Below, piece by piece: positions 1 through 7,224 of a stretch of DNA of 11,411 bases. Position 1 is the first letter of the stretch; each line of letters opens with the position of its first letter. A model generated the notes under the pieces. It did no database searches. It saw only the letters and a list, made by a program, of their open reading frames with translations, and was not told where the DNA came from. Where the stretch lies: contig JAGQUE010000194.1 in the NCBI GenBank assembly GCA_020438665.1, forward strand, positions 1-11,411, in the 5' to 3' direction. The position numbers were made by a program, and so were the translations under genes. The stretch is from Nocardioidaceae bacterium (GTDB lineage: Bacteria > Actinomycetota > Actinomycetes > Propionibacteriales > Nocardioidaceae).

Positions 1-2
1 TC

Positions 3-215
3 GGCGGGGACCCCCTCGGCACCCAGGGGCTCGTCCGCAGCCTGGTCGGGGCCTGGCCCCTGCTCGTCCTCATGGGGTCCGTCGAGATGCGCCATGCCCC
101 GGGGGTACCCGCATCTCCGCTCGCCCATACCGCCCGGACCCACCTCCCCGAGTCGTCACAGGGTGTGACGACTCGGCGGAGGTTCAGAGGTCGTTGCCGG
201 CGTAGGACTGGTTGA
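3..215 (+). CDS. 3' end of an unidentified protein gene (5'-truncated by the window)
   Basis: An open frame enters from outside the window at base 3 and stops at TGA 213-215. The first 31 or so codons, to about base 98, all end in G or C. The neighbouring plus-strand frames do not show this so cleanly, so the stretch looks genuinely coding. The visible 70 residues contain a short hydrophobic run (AWPLLVLMG) followed by a Pro/Ala/Ser-rich and then Arg-rich tail. The hydrophobic run faintly recalls the end of small actinobacterial membrane proteins of the DUF2637/SpdB type, but this is only a recollection of style. After about base 100 A/T-ending codons appear, and the tail runs through the hairpin at 148-176 and 32 bases into the 3' end of the convergent large-subunit gene. 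Either the true product has a junk-like tail or the frame was extended by loss of an earlier stop. No function is assigned. Confidence 0.4.
   Translation, partial: GGDPLGTQGLVRSLVGAWPLLVLMGSVEMRHAPGVPASPLAHTARTHLPESSQGVTTRRRFRGRCRRRTG
148..176. terminator. Perfect 13-bp hairpin, probable (bidirectional) terminator
   Basis: The arms CCGAGTCGTCACA (148-160) and TGTGACGACTCGG (164-176) are exact reverse complements around a GGG loop. The hairpin lies 7 bases beyond the stop of the large-subunit gene (184), between convergent coding regions. No T-run follows on either strand, which is common for actinobacterial hairpin terminators. It most likely ends the seven-gene minus-strand operon and may also serve the plus-strand gene on the left. 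Confidence 0.75.
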
Positions 216-1680
216 AGCTCTTGTTGGTGAGGGGGAAGTCCGGGACGATCGTGTCCCGCAGCGACACGGGCAGGGCGGGCCAGTTGAAGAACGACGGGTC
301 GACGACCTTGCACCGGCTGACGATGCCGTCCCGCACCTCGACGCGGTGGACCAGGGTGCCGCGCCAGGCCTCCACGACGCCGAGGCCAGCGCCCGAGCCG
401 GCACCGAGGAGCCCGACCGGGGGGTCGCCGGCCGCTCCCGTGCCAGCGGCGGCGCTGGTGAGCTCGGCGATCAGGGCGGCCGACTGCTGGGCCTCCCGGG
501 CACGCACCAGGAACCGAGCCATCACGTCGCCCGTCGTCTCGACCACCGGCACGAAGCCCGGTCCCAGGTCGTGGAACGGGTGGTCGCGGCGGGCGTCGAT
601 GTCGACGCCGCTCGCTCGGGCGACGTAGCCGAGAGTGCCCATTGTGCGCGCCTGGTGCTCGGGGAGGACCGAGGTGGCGGTTAGGCGGTCGACCACGACG
701 TGGTTGCCCAGGGCGACGGCGACGATCTCCGCCAGCTCGGCGGCGGCCGAGGTGACGAGGTCCAGGTCGGGCAGCTGGAGCAGACTCGTTGAGCCGATGC
801 CGATGGCACCGCGCAGCAACCGGTGGCCGGTGACCGCCTTGTGGTGTCGCAACAGCCGCTCGCGCAGCGCCTGGGTGTGTGCGTTGACGATGCCGTAGCC
901 CACGTCGTTGACGATGGCGCCGAGATCTGCGACGTGGTTGTGCAGCCGCTCCAGCTCGAGCAGCAGCGCCCGCAGCGCCGCATCGGCCGCCCCGGTCGGG
1001 ACACCGAGGGCCTGTTCCACGGCCATGACATAGGCGAGCGCGTGGCCGACCGCCGTGTCGCCGCTGATGCGTTCGGCCAGCTCGATCCCGGCCTCGGGCG
1101 CCCGGCCCTCGAAGAGCTTCTCGACCCCCCGGTGGACGAACCACAACCGGGCCTTCATCCGCACGATCGTCTCCCCCACGACAGAGAACCGGAAGTGACC
1201 CGGCTCGATGAGGCCGGCGTGGACCGGGCCGACGGGGATCTCATAGACGCCGTCGCCGCCGACCTCGACGAACGGGAACGAGCCGGTGTCGGCCTCGAAG
1301 ACCGGGTGGGGGGTCGCGTCGCGCCGCATCGGGTAGTAGCCGGTCGGCCAGTGACCGTGCCGGATCAGCCGCCGGGCGAGCGGGTGCCCGATCGGTGTCA
1401 CGCCGTAGAGGTCGCGCACCTCGCGCTCGAAGCGCCCCGCGGCATAGGACAGGTCGGCCATGGTCGGGACGCCCCCGGCCTCGTCGGGCACGGTGATCGC
1501 GAGCTCGTGCGGCGCCTCGCCCGGGACCAGGAACGTGTGGACGATCCGGATTCCGTCGTCGTCGTGGTGGCCGGCCACCAGGGCGAGCCGGGCGCCGCGG
1601 TCGAGCAGGGCACCCGCCTCGGCGCGCAGGGCCTCCGTGGTCACGGTGCGCGGCTCGGGCAGCGGGATCGGATGCGTCAT
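184..1680 (-). CDS. hycE: HycE/HyfG-like hydrogenase-related large subunit without NiFe ligands
   Basis: A 498-residue protein. Residues 1 to about 145 resemble the 30-kDa NuoC-like domain (motif FEREVRDLYGV, 84-94). Residues about 147-498 resemble the large subunit of group 4 hydrogenases and NuoD, with GPVHAGLIEPGHFRF at 151-165. This is the HycE architecture. The first metal motif, normally RxCGxCxxxH, reads RISGDTAVGH (204-213), with Ser206 and Thr209 in place of cysteine. The second, normally DPCxxC, reads DPSFFN (461-466), with Ser463 and Asn466. The only cysteine in the protein is Cys457, so a [NiFe] centre cannot be built. Consistent with this, no nickel-maturation or endopeptidase gene is in the window. 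The ATG overlaps the stop of the HyfF-like gene by 4 nt, and it is the last gene before the 148-176 hairpin. It corresponds in order and type to M. tuberculosis Rv0087. Family membership is secure; the reaction is unknown. Annotating it as an active hydrogenase or formate hydrogenlyase subunit would be misleading. Confidence 0.9.
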   Translation of the reverse strand: MTHPIPLPEPRTVTTEALRAEAGALLDRGARLALVAGHHDDDGIRIVHTFLVPGEAPHELAITVPDEAGGVPTMADLSYAAGRFEREVRDLYGVTPIGHPLARRLIRHGHWPTGYYPMRRDATPHPVFEADTGSFPFVEVGGDGVYEIPVGPVHAGLIEPGHFRFSVVGETIVRMKARLWFVHRGVEKLFEGRAPEAGIELAERISGDTAVGHALAYVMAVEQALGVPTGAADAALRALLLELERLHNHVADLGAIVNDVGYGIVNAHTQALRERLLRHHKAVTGHRLLRGAIGIGSTSLLQLPDLDLVTSAAAELAEIVAVALGNHVVVDRLTATSVLPEHQARTMGTLGYVARASGVDIDARRDHPFHDLGPGFVPVVETTGDVMARFLVRAREAQQSAALIAELTSAAAGTGAAGDPPVGLLGAGSGAGLGVVEAWRGTLVHRVEVRDGIVSRCKVVDPSFFNWPALPVSLRDTIVPDFPLTNKSFNQSYAGNDL

Positions 1681-3122
1681 GCCGCACCCCCGAGTACGGC
1701 GGCGGCGGCCGCCAACACATCATGGAGCGGCCAGACCAACGCTCCGAGAAGGGCCACGACCGCGAGGGCCACCCCGGTGACCAGCCGCTGCCCCCGGCTG
1801 GACGGGTCGGCCGCGACCACGAGCGGGTCGGCCAGGTCGGGCGTGGTGTGCCGGGTCAGCGTCATCGACAGCGTGTGGCGGGCCATCGCGGCGAAGACCA
1901 GGAACAGCAGGGCGACCATGGCCCCGGCGACGAGGGGCAGGCCGCGCTGGAAGCCGGCGACGACGATGGCCGCCTCGGTCAGGAACAGCCCGAAGGGTGG
2001 GAAGCCCAGGAGAGCACTGGTCCCGGCGAGCCAGGGGCGCGCGAGGCTCGGGTGGGTGTCGAGCAGCGAGTGCACCGTGGCGATCTCGTGGGTCCCGGTC
2101 GCCCGCAGGAGCCGGCCGGACACCACGAACAGGCTGGCCTTGGCCAGCCCGTGACCGAGGATGTGCAGCAGCACGGCCGCTGTGGCGAGCGGGCCGCCGA
2201 TCGCGGCGCCGAGGGCGACGATGCCCATGTGCTCGATGCTCGAGTAGGCCAGCAGCCGCTTGTAGTTGCGCTGGGTCAGCATCAGCGCTGCCGCGGCCGC
2301 CAGCGACAGCAGGCCGGCGACCACCAACAGGGTGCGCATGAGGTCCGGCCCGAGCAGGTGGTCACTGATCGTCTTGACCCGGAGGATGCCGGAGAAGGCG
2401 ACCGAGAGCAGCACTCCCGACATCAGCCCGGAGACCTGCGCCGGCGCCTGGCTGTGGGCGTCGGGGAGCCAGCTGTGCATCGGGGCGAGCCCTGCCTTGG
2501 TCGCGAGGCCCAGCGCCGTGAGTGCGAGCCCGACGCGGGCCGTGTCGACCGCGAGCGCGTCGCTGGTCGACAGGGTCGCCCACGACAGCGTCTCCGCATC
2601 GCCGCTCGAGGCATAGAGGAGGACCAGGCCGAGGAAGGCGATGGCGACGCCGACCGACCCGAGGACGACATACTTCCAGGCGGCTTCGAGCGCCGCCCGC
2701 CCTCCGCCATAGGCGACCAGGAACGCGGTCGCGATCGTGGTGGCCTCGACGGCGACCCAGAGCACACCCAGGTTGTCCGCGAGCACGGCGAGCGTCATCG
2801 CCGCCAGGAAGAGGCTCATCAACGCGGAGAAGCGGCCGTCGACCCGTTCGTTGCTGGCCCCCCACGTGGCGACCACGGCGACGGCGCCGACGACCGTGAG
2901 CATGAAGGTCGTGAGGGCGTCGACCCGCAGCAGCCCACCCGCCGCCGTGGCGACCGCCGACGAGGTGGCCGGCAGCACGACCATGGTGCCCAGGCCGACG
3001 ACGAGGACGAGGGCCGCGGTGATGGCCGGGACCTGCCCGACCCACGGGTCGTGACGACGCAGCAGGGCCACGACCGCCAGGGCGACGGGGACGACGAGCA
3101 CCGAGCAGACGAGGATTGTCAT
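1677..3122 (-). CDS. hyfF: HyfF-like proton-translocating membrane subunit (NuoN/NuoM-type)
   Basis: A 481-residue, very hydrophobic polytopic protein of the proton-antiporter (Proton_antipo_M) family, called hydrogenase-4 component F in Hyf-type complexes. Residues typical of the ion channel are present: Glu126 in a membrane helix (LWVAVEATTI), Lys209 and His216 in the block ATKAGLAPMHSWLPDAHSQA (207-226), Lys250, and Lys288 in NYKRLLAYSS. The pump half of this subunit therefore appears intact although the catalytic partner has lost its metal site. The start ATG overlaps the stop of the HyfE-like gene by one base (TGATG), and its own stop overlaps the next gene by 4 nt, so translation is probably coupled. 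It corresponds to M. tuberculosis Rv0086 (hycQ). It was not taken for NuoN of complex I because its neighbours are Hyf-type. Confidence 0.9.
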   Translation of the reverse strand: MTILVCSVLVVPVALAVVALLRRHDPWVGQVPAITAALVLVVGLGTMVVLPATSSAVATAAGGLLRVDALTTFMLTVVGAVAVVATWGASNERVDGRFSALMSLFLAAMTLAVLADNLGVLWVAVEATTIATAFLVAYGGGRAALEAAWKYVVLGSVGVAIAFLGLVLLYASSGDAETLSWATLSTSDALAVDTARVGLALTALGLATKAGLAPMHSWLPDAHSQAPAQVSGLMSGVLLSVAFSGILRVKTISDHLLGPDLMRTLLVVAGLLSLAAAAALMLTQRNYKRLLAYSSIEHMGIVALGAAIGGPLATAAVLLHILGHGLAKASLFVVSGRLLRATGTHEIATVHSLLDTHPSLARPWLAGTSALLGFPPFGLFLTEAAIVVAGFQRGLPLVAGAMVALLFLVFAAMARHTLSMTLTRHTTPDLADPLVVAADPSSRGQRLVTGVALAVVALLGALVWPLHDVLAAAAAVLGGAA

Positions 3123-3793
3123 CAGTCCCTCAGCTCCGTGAGGTCGCTCAGGTCCGTCGTGTGGAAGGTCGACCGGATGCGGAGCGCGAGGATGACCAGG
3201 ATGGTGACGACGAGCAGCACGTCGGCCATCACGCCCAGCTCGACGATGGCGGGCAGCCCGCCCGCGGTGAGCAGCGCGGTGGTGCTGATCCCGTTGTCGA
3301 CGGTCACGAAGCCGACGATCTGGCCCATCGCCTGCCTGCGGGTGGCGAGAACCAGGAAGCCGATCAGCACGACGGCGATCCCGATGGGGACCGCGGACCC
3401 GAGGTCAGTGCCCTGGGTCGACTGGATGGGGCGGGTCACCAGGTAGGCGACCGTGGTCAGCAGCGCGGCGAGCAGCATCCCCGAGGTGGGGTTCACCAAG
3501 GGGGCGCTCTCCTGGTCGACCGCGATGCGGTCGGCGCCCCACCGGATCAGGACGGGGATGGCGACCGCCTTGACGGCGGTGAGGACGAGCGCGATCAGCA
3601 GCAGCTCGAGGGTGCCCTCCTGACCGGCGATGACCAGCGCGAGTCCACCGAGGCAGCCGCCTTGGACGGCCAGCACGACCACGGAGCCGGAGATCGACCG
3701 TCGCCACAGGAGCAGGACGGAGGTGAGCAGCAGGCCACCCGTGGCGGCGGCCAGCAGCTGGCTCAGGAACACCGAGCTCGACACCGGGTTCAC
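3122..3793 (-). CDS. hyfE: HyfE-like membrane subunit (hydrogenase-4 component E, NuoK-related)
   Basis: A 223-residue integral membrane protein with about six or seven hydrophobic segments and a short acidic C-terminal tail. Its features are those of HyfE/HycP proteins. An N-terminal half contains buried Glu63 and Lys75. A NuoK-like C-terminal part reads GFVTVDNGIS (161-170), followed by Glu185 in a GLPAIVELGV block. The likely role is to link the antiporter-like subunits in the membrane arm. The start is GTG (3791-3793), supported by a strong Shine-Dalgarno AGGAGG at 3799-3804 with 5-nt spacing. That site also overlaps the stop codon of the preceding HyfC-like gene, 10 nt upstream. It corresponds to Rv0085 in M. 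tuberculosis. Confidence 0.87.
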   Translation of the reverse strand: MNPVSSSVFLSQLLAAATGGLLLTSVLLLWRRSISGSVVVLAVQGGCLGGLALVIAGQEGTLELLLIALVLTAVKAVAIPVLIRWGADRIAVDQESAPLVNPTSGMLLAALLTTVAYLVTRPIQSTQGTDLGSAVPIGIAVVLIGFLVLATRRQAMGQIVGFVTVDNGISTTALLTAGGLPAIVELGVMADVLLVVTILVILALRIRSTFHTTDLSDLTELRD

Positions 3794-3798
3794 GACGT

Positions 3799-3804
3799 CC
3801 TCCT
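3799..3804 (-). promoter_or_regulatory. Shine-Dalgarno site of the HyfE-like gene
   Basis: On the minus strand AGGAGG precedes the GTG start at 3793 by 5 nt and shares a base with the TGA stop of the HyfC-like gene. It decides for the GTG start and is the clearest ribosome binding site inside the operon. The other joints rely on overlapping stop and start codons. Confidence 0.8.
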
Positions 3805-4754
3805 CACAGGCTCAGATAGGACGCGGTCACGGACAGGAAGGCGAGCACGAACGAGGCCGCGAGGAGCTCCGGGACCCGGAAGAGCCGCACCTTGGCGAGG
3901 AACACCTCGCCGGCGGCGAGCAGGCCGGCCACCACGGTCACCTTCACCGCGAGGACGACGGCTCCGACGACGAACGCGCCCGGGTGCGCCGTCGATGCGA
4001 CCCCCCACGGCACGGCGAGGTTGCTGACCAGCCCGAGCAGTCCGACCAGCCGCAGCCAGGACGACAGCTCGATCCAGCCGAGGTCGCGGCCCGAGACCTC
4101 GAGCACCATGGCTTCGTGGATCATCGTGAGCTCCAGGTGGGTGCTCGGGTTGTCCACGGGCAGACGTCCGGTCTCGGCGATGACGACGACCGCCAGGGCC
4201 ACCAGGGCCAGGGCGCTGGCGGGGCTGATGATCGTGCCGGGCGCGTCGATGCGGGCCTGCATGATCGTCGAGAGGGTGGACGCGCCGACGGGGATCGACA
4301 GCGCATAGACGGCGACCAGGACGGTCGGCTCGACCAGCGCGGCGACCATCATGTGTCGGCTCGAGCCCATGCCGCCGAAGGCCGAGCCCGCGTCGAGGCC
4401 GAGGAGCGCGATCGCGACCGATCCGAGCAGCAGCACCGAGACGACGACGAACAGGTCGTCGGGTACGGCGGGCAGGCTGACCGTGCTGACCAGCGGGAGC
4501 AGGGCGATGAGCAGGACGCCTGCAGCCATCAGCACCGGAGGCATGGCGGCGCCGAACAGCGTGCCCTCGGAGGTCAGCGGCGCCTTCCGAGCCAGCTTGC
4601 GCAGGTCGCGGTAGGGCTGCCAGACCCCGGCCCCGACCCGGCCCTCCATCCGGGACCGCACCTGTCTCATGACCCCCACGACGAAGGGCGCCATGGCGGT
4701 CACCACCAGGGTCTGCAGCGAGATGGCAAGGAGGGCGGCGGTCGTCGAGGTCAT
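3804..4754 (-). CDS. hyfC: HyfC/HycD-like membrane subunit (NuoH-related, quinone-site arm)
   Basis: A 316-residue polytopic membrane protein of the NuoH/HyfC/HycD family, the subunit that anchors the soluble redox module to the membrane. Two family signatures are clear. One is the charged cytoplasmic loop GRVGAGVWQPYRDLRKLARK (38-57). The other is ETGRLPVDNP (194-203), followed by HLELTMIHEAMVLE (206-219), close to the HycD/HyfC consensus. A third conserved spot, usually SREM before an AEP motif, reads SRHMM (132-136), so His134 replaces the usual Glu, while Glu142-Pro143 is retained. Start ATG 4752-4754 overlaps the end of the HyfB-like gene by 4 nt. It corresponds to Rv0084 (hycD). The Hyf/Hyc assignment is preferred over complex I NuoH because of the VDNPSTHLELT signature and the neighbours. 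Confidence 0.9.
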   Translation of the reverse strand: MTSTTAALLAISLQTLVVTAMAPFVVGVMRQVRSRMEGRVGAGVWQPYRDLRKLARKAPLTSEGTLFGAAMPPVLMAAGVLLIALLPLVSTVSLPAVPDDLFVVVSVLLLGSVAIALLGLDAGSAFGGMGSSRHMMVAALVEPTVLVAVYALSIPVGASTLSTIMQARIDAPGTIISPASALALVALAVVVIAETGRLPVDNPSTHLELTMIHEAMVLEVSGRDLGWIELSSWLRLVGLLGLVSNLAVPWGVASTAHPGAFVVGAVVLAVKVTVVAGLLAAGEVFLAKVRLFRVPELLAASFVLAFLSVTASYLSL

Positions 4755-6742
4755 CGCAGCACCCCGACCAGGACGGCGACGAGGGCCGCGAACGAGAAGG
4801 CGACGTAGCGGTGGATGCTGCCGTTCTGGATGGTGCGCGCGGCGTCGCCGAGCGCCCTGAGCAGCCGCACGACGGGCCGGTAGAGGCGGTCCTCGACCAC
4901 GTCGCTGACCCGCTGGTTGAACGACATCGCCTCGATGGCGTGGGCAGAGTCCCCGGCCTGCGTCACCTGGACGTCACGAGTCGGTGCGAGCGCGTCACCG
5001 AAGATCCGCACGAGCGGTTCGGCGTACGACGTCGCGGTGTACTGCATCCGCGGGCTGGTGCGGACCCCACCGCAGCCCCAGCCGAGCTCGACGTGCACGC
5101 GCGGCACCCGCATCGCGAGCAGCACGACGACGACCACGATCGGCAGGGAGAGGACGACGCCCAGCAGCATGAGGGCGATGGGGTCGAGGGAGGCATCCAC
5201 GGTCGGGAGGGAGAGCCCGGCGACGCCATGGGAGGCCAGCGCCCCAGGGATGATCCGGTCGACGACGCCGGCCGTGGCGCCGGGGGCGGCGCCGAGGCCG
5301 AGGACCGCGGCGGCCATGGCGAGCAGCGCCACCCGCATCGACGCCGGCCCCTCGTGGGCGGTCTGGGCGCCGGCGCTGCGAGGCCGGGCGAGCGTCGCGA
5401 TGCCGAACGCCTTGGTGAACGTCAGCAGGGCCAGGCCCGCGGTCAGCGCGACGACACCCATGACGGCGGGGAGCAGGGCCGTGGTCAGCCGGTCGGTGCG
5501 GGCGTCGGCGTGGATGAGCGACTGGAGCAGGACCCACTCGGCGATGAAGCCGCCGGTGACAGGGAGTGCCGCCGCGCCCAGCGCCCCGATCCCGAAGGCG
5601 ATCGTGGTGATCGGCATCTGGCGAGCCAGGCCCCCGAGGCGGTCCAGGTCACGCTCGCCCGTGGCGTGCAGGATCGAGCCGGCGGCGAGGAAGAGGACGG
5701 CCTTGAAGGCCGCGTGGCTGATGGTGAGGAGCAGGGCCGCCGACATCGCCGTCGAGGCGACCCCGCCGGCGGAGTCCTTGGTGAGCTGGGCCAAGCCGAC
5801 GGCGGCGAGGATCAGGCCGACGTTCTCGGTCGTGGAGTAGGCGAGCAGCCGCTTGAGGTCACTCGCGACGGCCGCGTGGAGGATGCCATAGACCGCGCTC
5901 GGCAGAGCCAGGGCCAGCAGGAGCAGCGCCCACCAGGTGGGGCCGTCGGGCAGCAACAGGGTCGTGGTCACGATGATGCCGAAGACGCCCATCTTGACCA
6001 TCACGGCGCTCATCAGCGCCGACACGTGGGAGGGCGCCTCGGGGTGCGCGCGCGGCAGCCAGACGTGGAGCGGCACGACGCCGGCCTTGGCGCCGAAGCC
6101 GAGCACGAGCAGGACGAACGCGACGCTGGCGTTGGTTCCGCCGGGGTGGGCGGCGGCCATCGCGGAGAACTGCACGCCACCGGCGCGCTGGGCCAGGATG
6201 CCGAAGCCTGCGGCGATGAGCAGGAAGCTGAGGTGGGTCATCACGGCGTACCAGAGCCCGGCCTGCCGCACCGTCGCCCTCAGCCGATGCTCGGCGAGGA
6301 CGAGCACGGTGGACCCGACGGCCATCACCTCCCAGGCGAGCAGGAACGTGAAGACGTCGGCGGCCAGCGGCACGAGCTGGAGGCCGAGCACGAAGACGGC
6401 GTACGCCGACCAGGCCGTCCGGGTGGCGGCCGGACCGCGGGCGTAGCCGATGCCATAGAGGGAGGCGACGACCGCCACGCAGCCGGCGAGCAGGGTGAAC
6501 AGCCCCCCGAGTGGCGTCGCCCAGACCCCGAGCGGGAGCCCGGGCACGGCGGTGTCGACGCCGAGTGCGTCACCAGCCCCGGTCAGGGCTGCGACACCGG
6601 TGACGCACCCCGCGACCCCCAGGCCCGCCGTGCTGAGACCGACGGCGAGGTTGCGCCGTCGGTCATCCGCCACCACGGCGGCGAGGACTGCGATCAGGGC
6701 AAGACCGAGCTGGGCCCACAGGGCCCCTTGGAAGGAGGTCAT
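4751..6742 (-). CDS. hyfB: HyfB-like proton-translocating membrane subunit (NuoL/M-type)
   Basis: A 663-residue polytopic protein, close to the usual length of hydrogenase-4 component B. The central Proton_antipo_M domain keeps the expected ion-path residues: Glu138 in LLAWEVMAVG, Lys219 and His226 in GAKAGVVPLHVWLPRAHPEA (217-236), Lys250, and Lys297 in LKRLLAYSTTEN. The C-terminal region contains the HyfB-type WGCGG and RMQYTATSYAEPL blocks, which distinguish it from NuoL and NuoM. A final membrane helix (about 648-662) ends the protein. With the HyfF-like subunit it gives the complex two antiporter-like channels. Start ATG 6740-6742 overlaps the stop of the NuoB-like gene by 4 nt. It corresponds to Rv0083. 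Confidence 0.9.
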   Translation of the reverse strand: MTSFQGALWAQLGLALIAVLAAVVADDRRRNLAVGLSTAGLGVAGCVTGVAALTGAGDALGVDTAVPGLPLGVWATPLGGLFTLLAGCVAVVASLYGIGYARGPAATRTAWSAYAVFVLGLQLVPLAADVFTFLLAWEVMAVGSTVLVLAEHRLRATVRQAGLWYAVMTHLSFLLIAAGFGILAQRAGGVQFSAMAAAHPGGTNASVAFVLLVLGFGAKAGVVPLHVWLPRAHPEAPSHVSALMSAVMVKMGVFGIIVTTTLLLPDGPTWWALLLLALALPSAVYGILHAAVASDLKRLLAYSTTENVGLILAAVGLAQLTKDSAGGVASTAMSAALLLTISHAAFKAVLFLAAGSILHATGERDLDRLGGLARQMPITTIAFGIGALGAAALPVTGGFIAEWVLLQSLIHADARTDRLTTALLPAVMGVVALTAGLALLTFTKAFGIATLARPRSAGAQTAHEGPASMRVALLAMAAAVLGLGAAPGATAGVVDRIIPGALASHGVAGLSLPTVDASLDPIALMLLGVVLSLPIVVVVVLLAMRVPRVHVELGWGCGGVRTSPRMQYTATSYAEPLVRIFGDALAPTRDVQVTQAGDSAHAIEAMSFNQRVSDVVEDRLYRPVVRLLRALGDAARTIQNGSIHRYVAFSFAALVAVLVGVLR

Positions 6743-7224
6743 CGGCCGGTCACGGACCTGAGCGCGGCGATGATGACGTCCGGTTCGGGAGGGCAGCCGG
6801 GCACCCGGACGTCGACGTCGACGACGTCCTCGGCGGCGCCGCGGACCCCGGTACCGCCGCGGAAGCTGCCGCAGTCGACCGCGCAGTCGCCCACCGCGAT
6901 GACGCGTCGCGGCTGGGGCGTGGCCGCCACCGTGCGCCGCAGCGGCTCGGCCATGTTGTGGGTGACGACGCCGGTCACGAGCACGATGTCGGCGTGCCGG
7001 GGCGAGGCGACGAGGCGGGCGCCATAGCGCTCGGCGTCATAGACGGGGCCGAAGCAGGCGCCGACCTCGATCTCGCAGCCGTTGCAGGAGCCGGCGTCGA
7101 CGTGGCGGACCTGCACGCTGCCGCCGAAGACGGCCGCGTCAGGCGCGGCGTCGGGCCGGTCGGGAGCAGGGTCGGCGAGACGGCCCAGCCGCAGGATGCG
7201 ACGCGCGAGCCGAGCGGGGTTCAT
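6739..7224 (-). CDS. NuoB/HyfI-like [4Fe-4S] small subunit
   Basis: A 161-residue soluble protein of the NuoB/HycG/HyfI/hydrogenase small-subunit family, which binds the cluster next to the catalytic subunit (N2 in complex I). Candidate cluster ligands are complete: Cys47 and Cys50 in SCNGCEIEV, Cys114 in GDCAVDCG, and Cys144 in PGCPP. Extra cysteines lie at 57 and 118. An Arg-rich N-terminal segment (about 1-20) precedes the domain and there is no signal peptide, so the complex faces the cytoplasm. Thus the electron-relay cluster is kept while the [NiFe] site in the partner is lost. The gene lies directly after the regulator gene, sharing 4 nt with it. It corresponds to Rv0082. No separate polyferredoxin (HycF/HyfH-type) gene follows in this operon. 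Confidence 0.88.
   Translation of the reverse strand: MNPARLARRILRLGRLADPAPDRPDAAPDAAVFGGSVQVRHVDAGSCNGCEIEVGACFGPVYDAERYGARLVASPRHADIVLVTGVVTHNMAEPLRRTVAATPQPRRVIAVGDCAVDCGSFRGGTGVRGAAEDVVDVDVRVPGCPPEPDVIIAALRSVTGR

Noticed and set aside
823..7027. Very long plus-strand open frames opposite the hydrogenase-related operon (for example 823-2154, 1722-3446, 4811-7027).
   Set aside because: They are antisense to genes with clear family motifs. Their products are low-complexity Arg/Asp/Gly/Gln/His-rich strings without domains, as expected from the complementary strand of very GC-rich coding DNA.
184..7224. A functional formate hydrogenlyase or hydrogenase-4.
   Set aside because: Gene order and subunit families fit, but the large subunit lacks all four NiFe ligands, and no polyferredoxin, formate dehydrogenase or maturation genes are present in the window.
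184..7224. A piece of the standard complex I (nuo) operon.
   Set aside because: The gene set and order are Hyf-like (B, C, E, F plus a HycE-type fusion). HyfB- and HyfC-specific motifs are present, and NuoE/F/G/I/A/J are missing.
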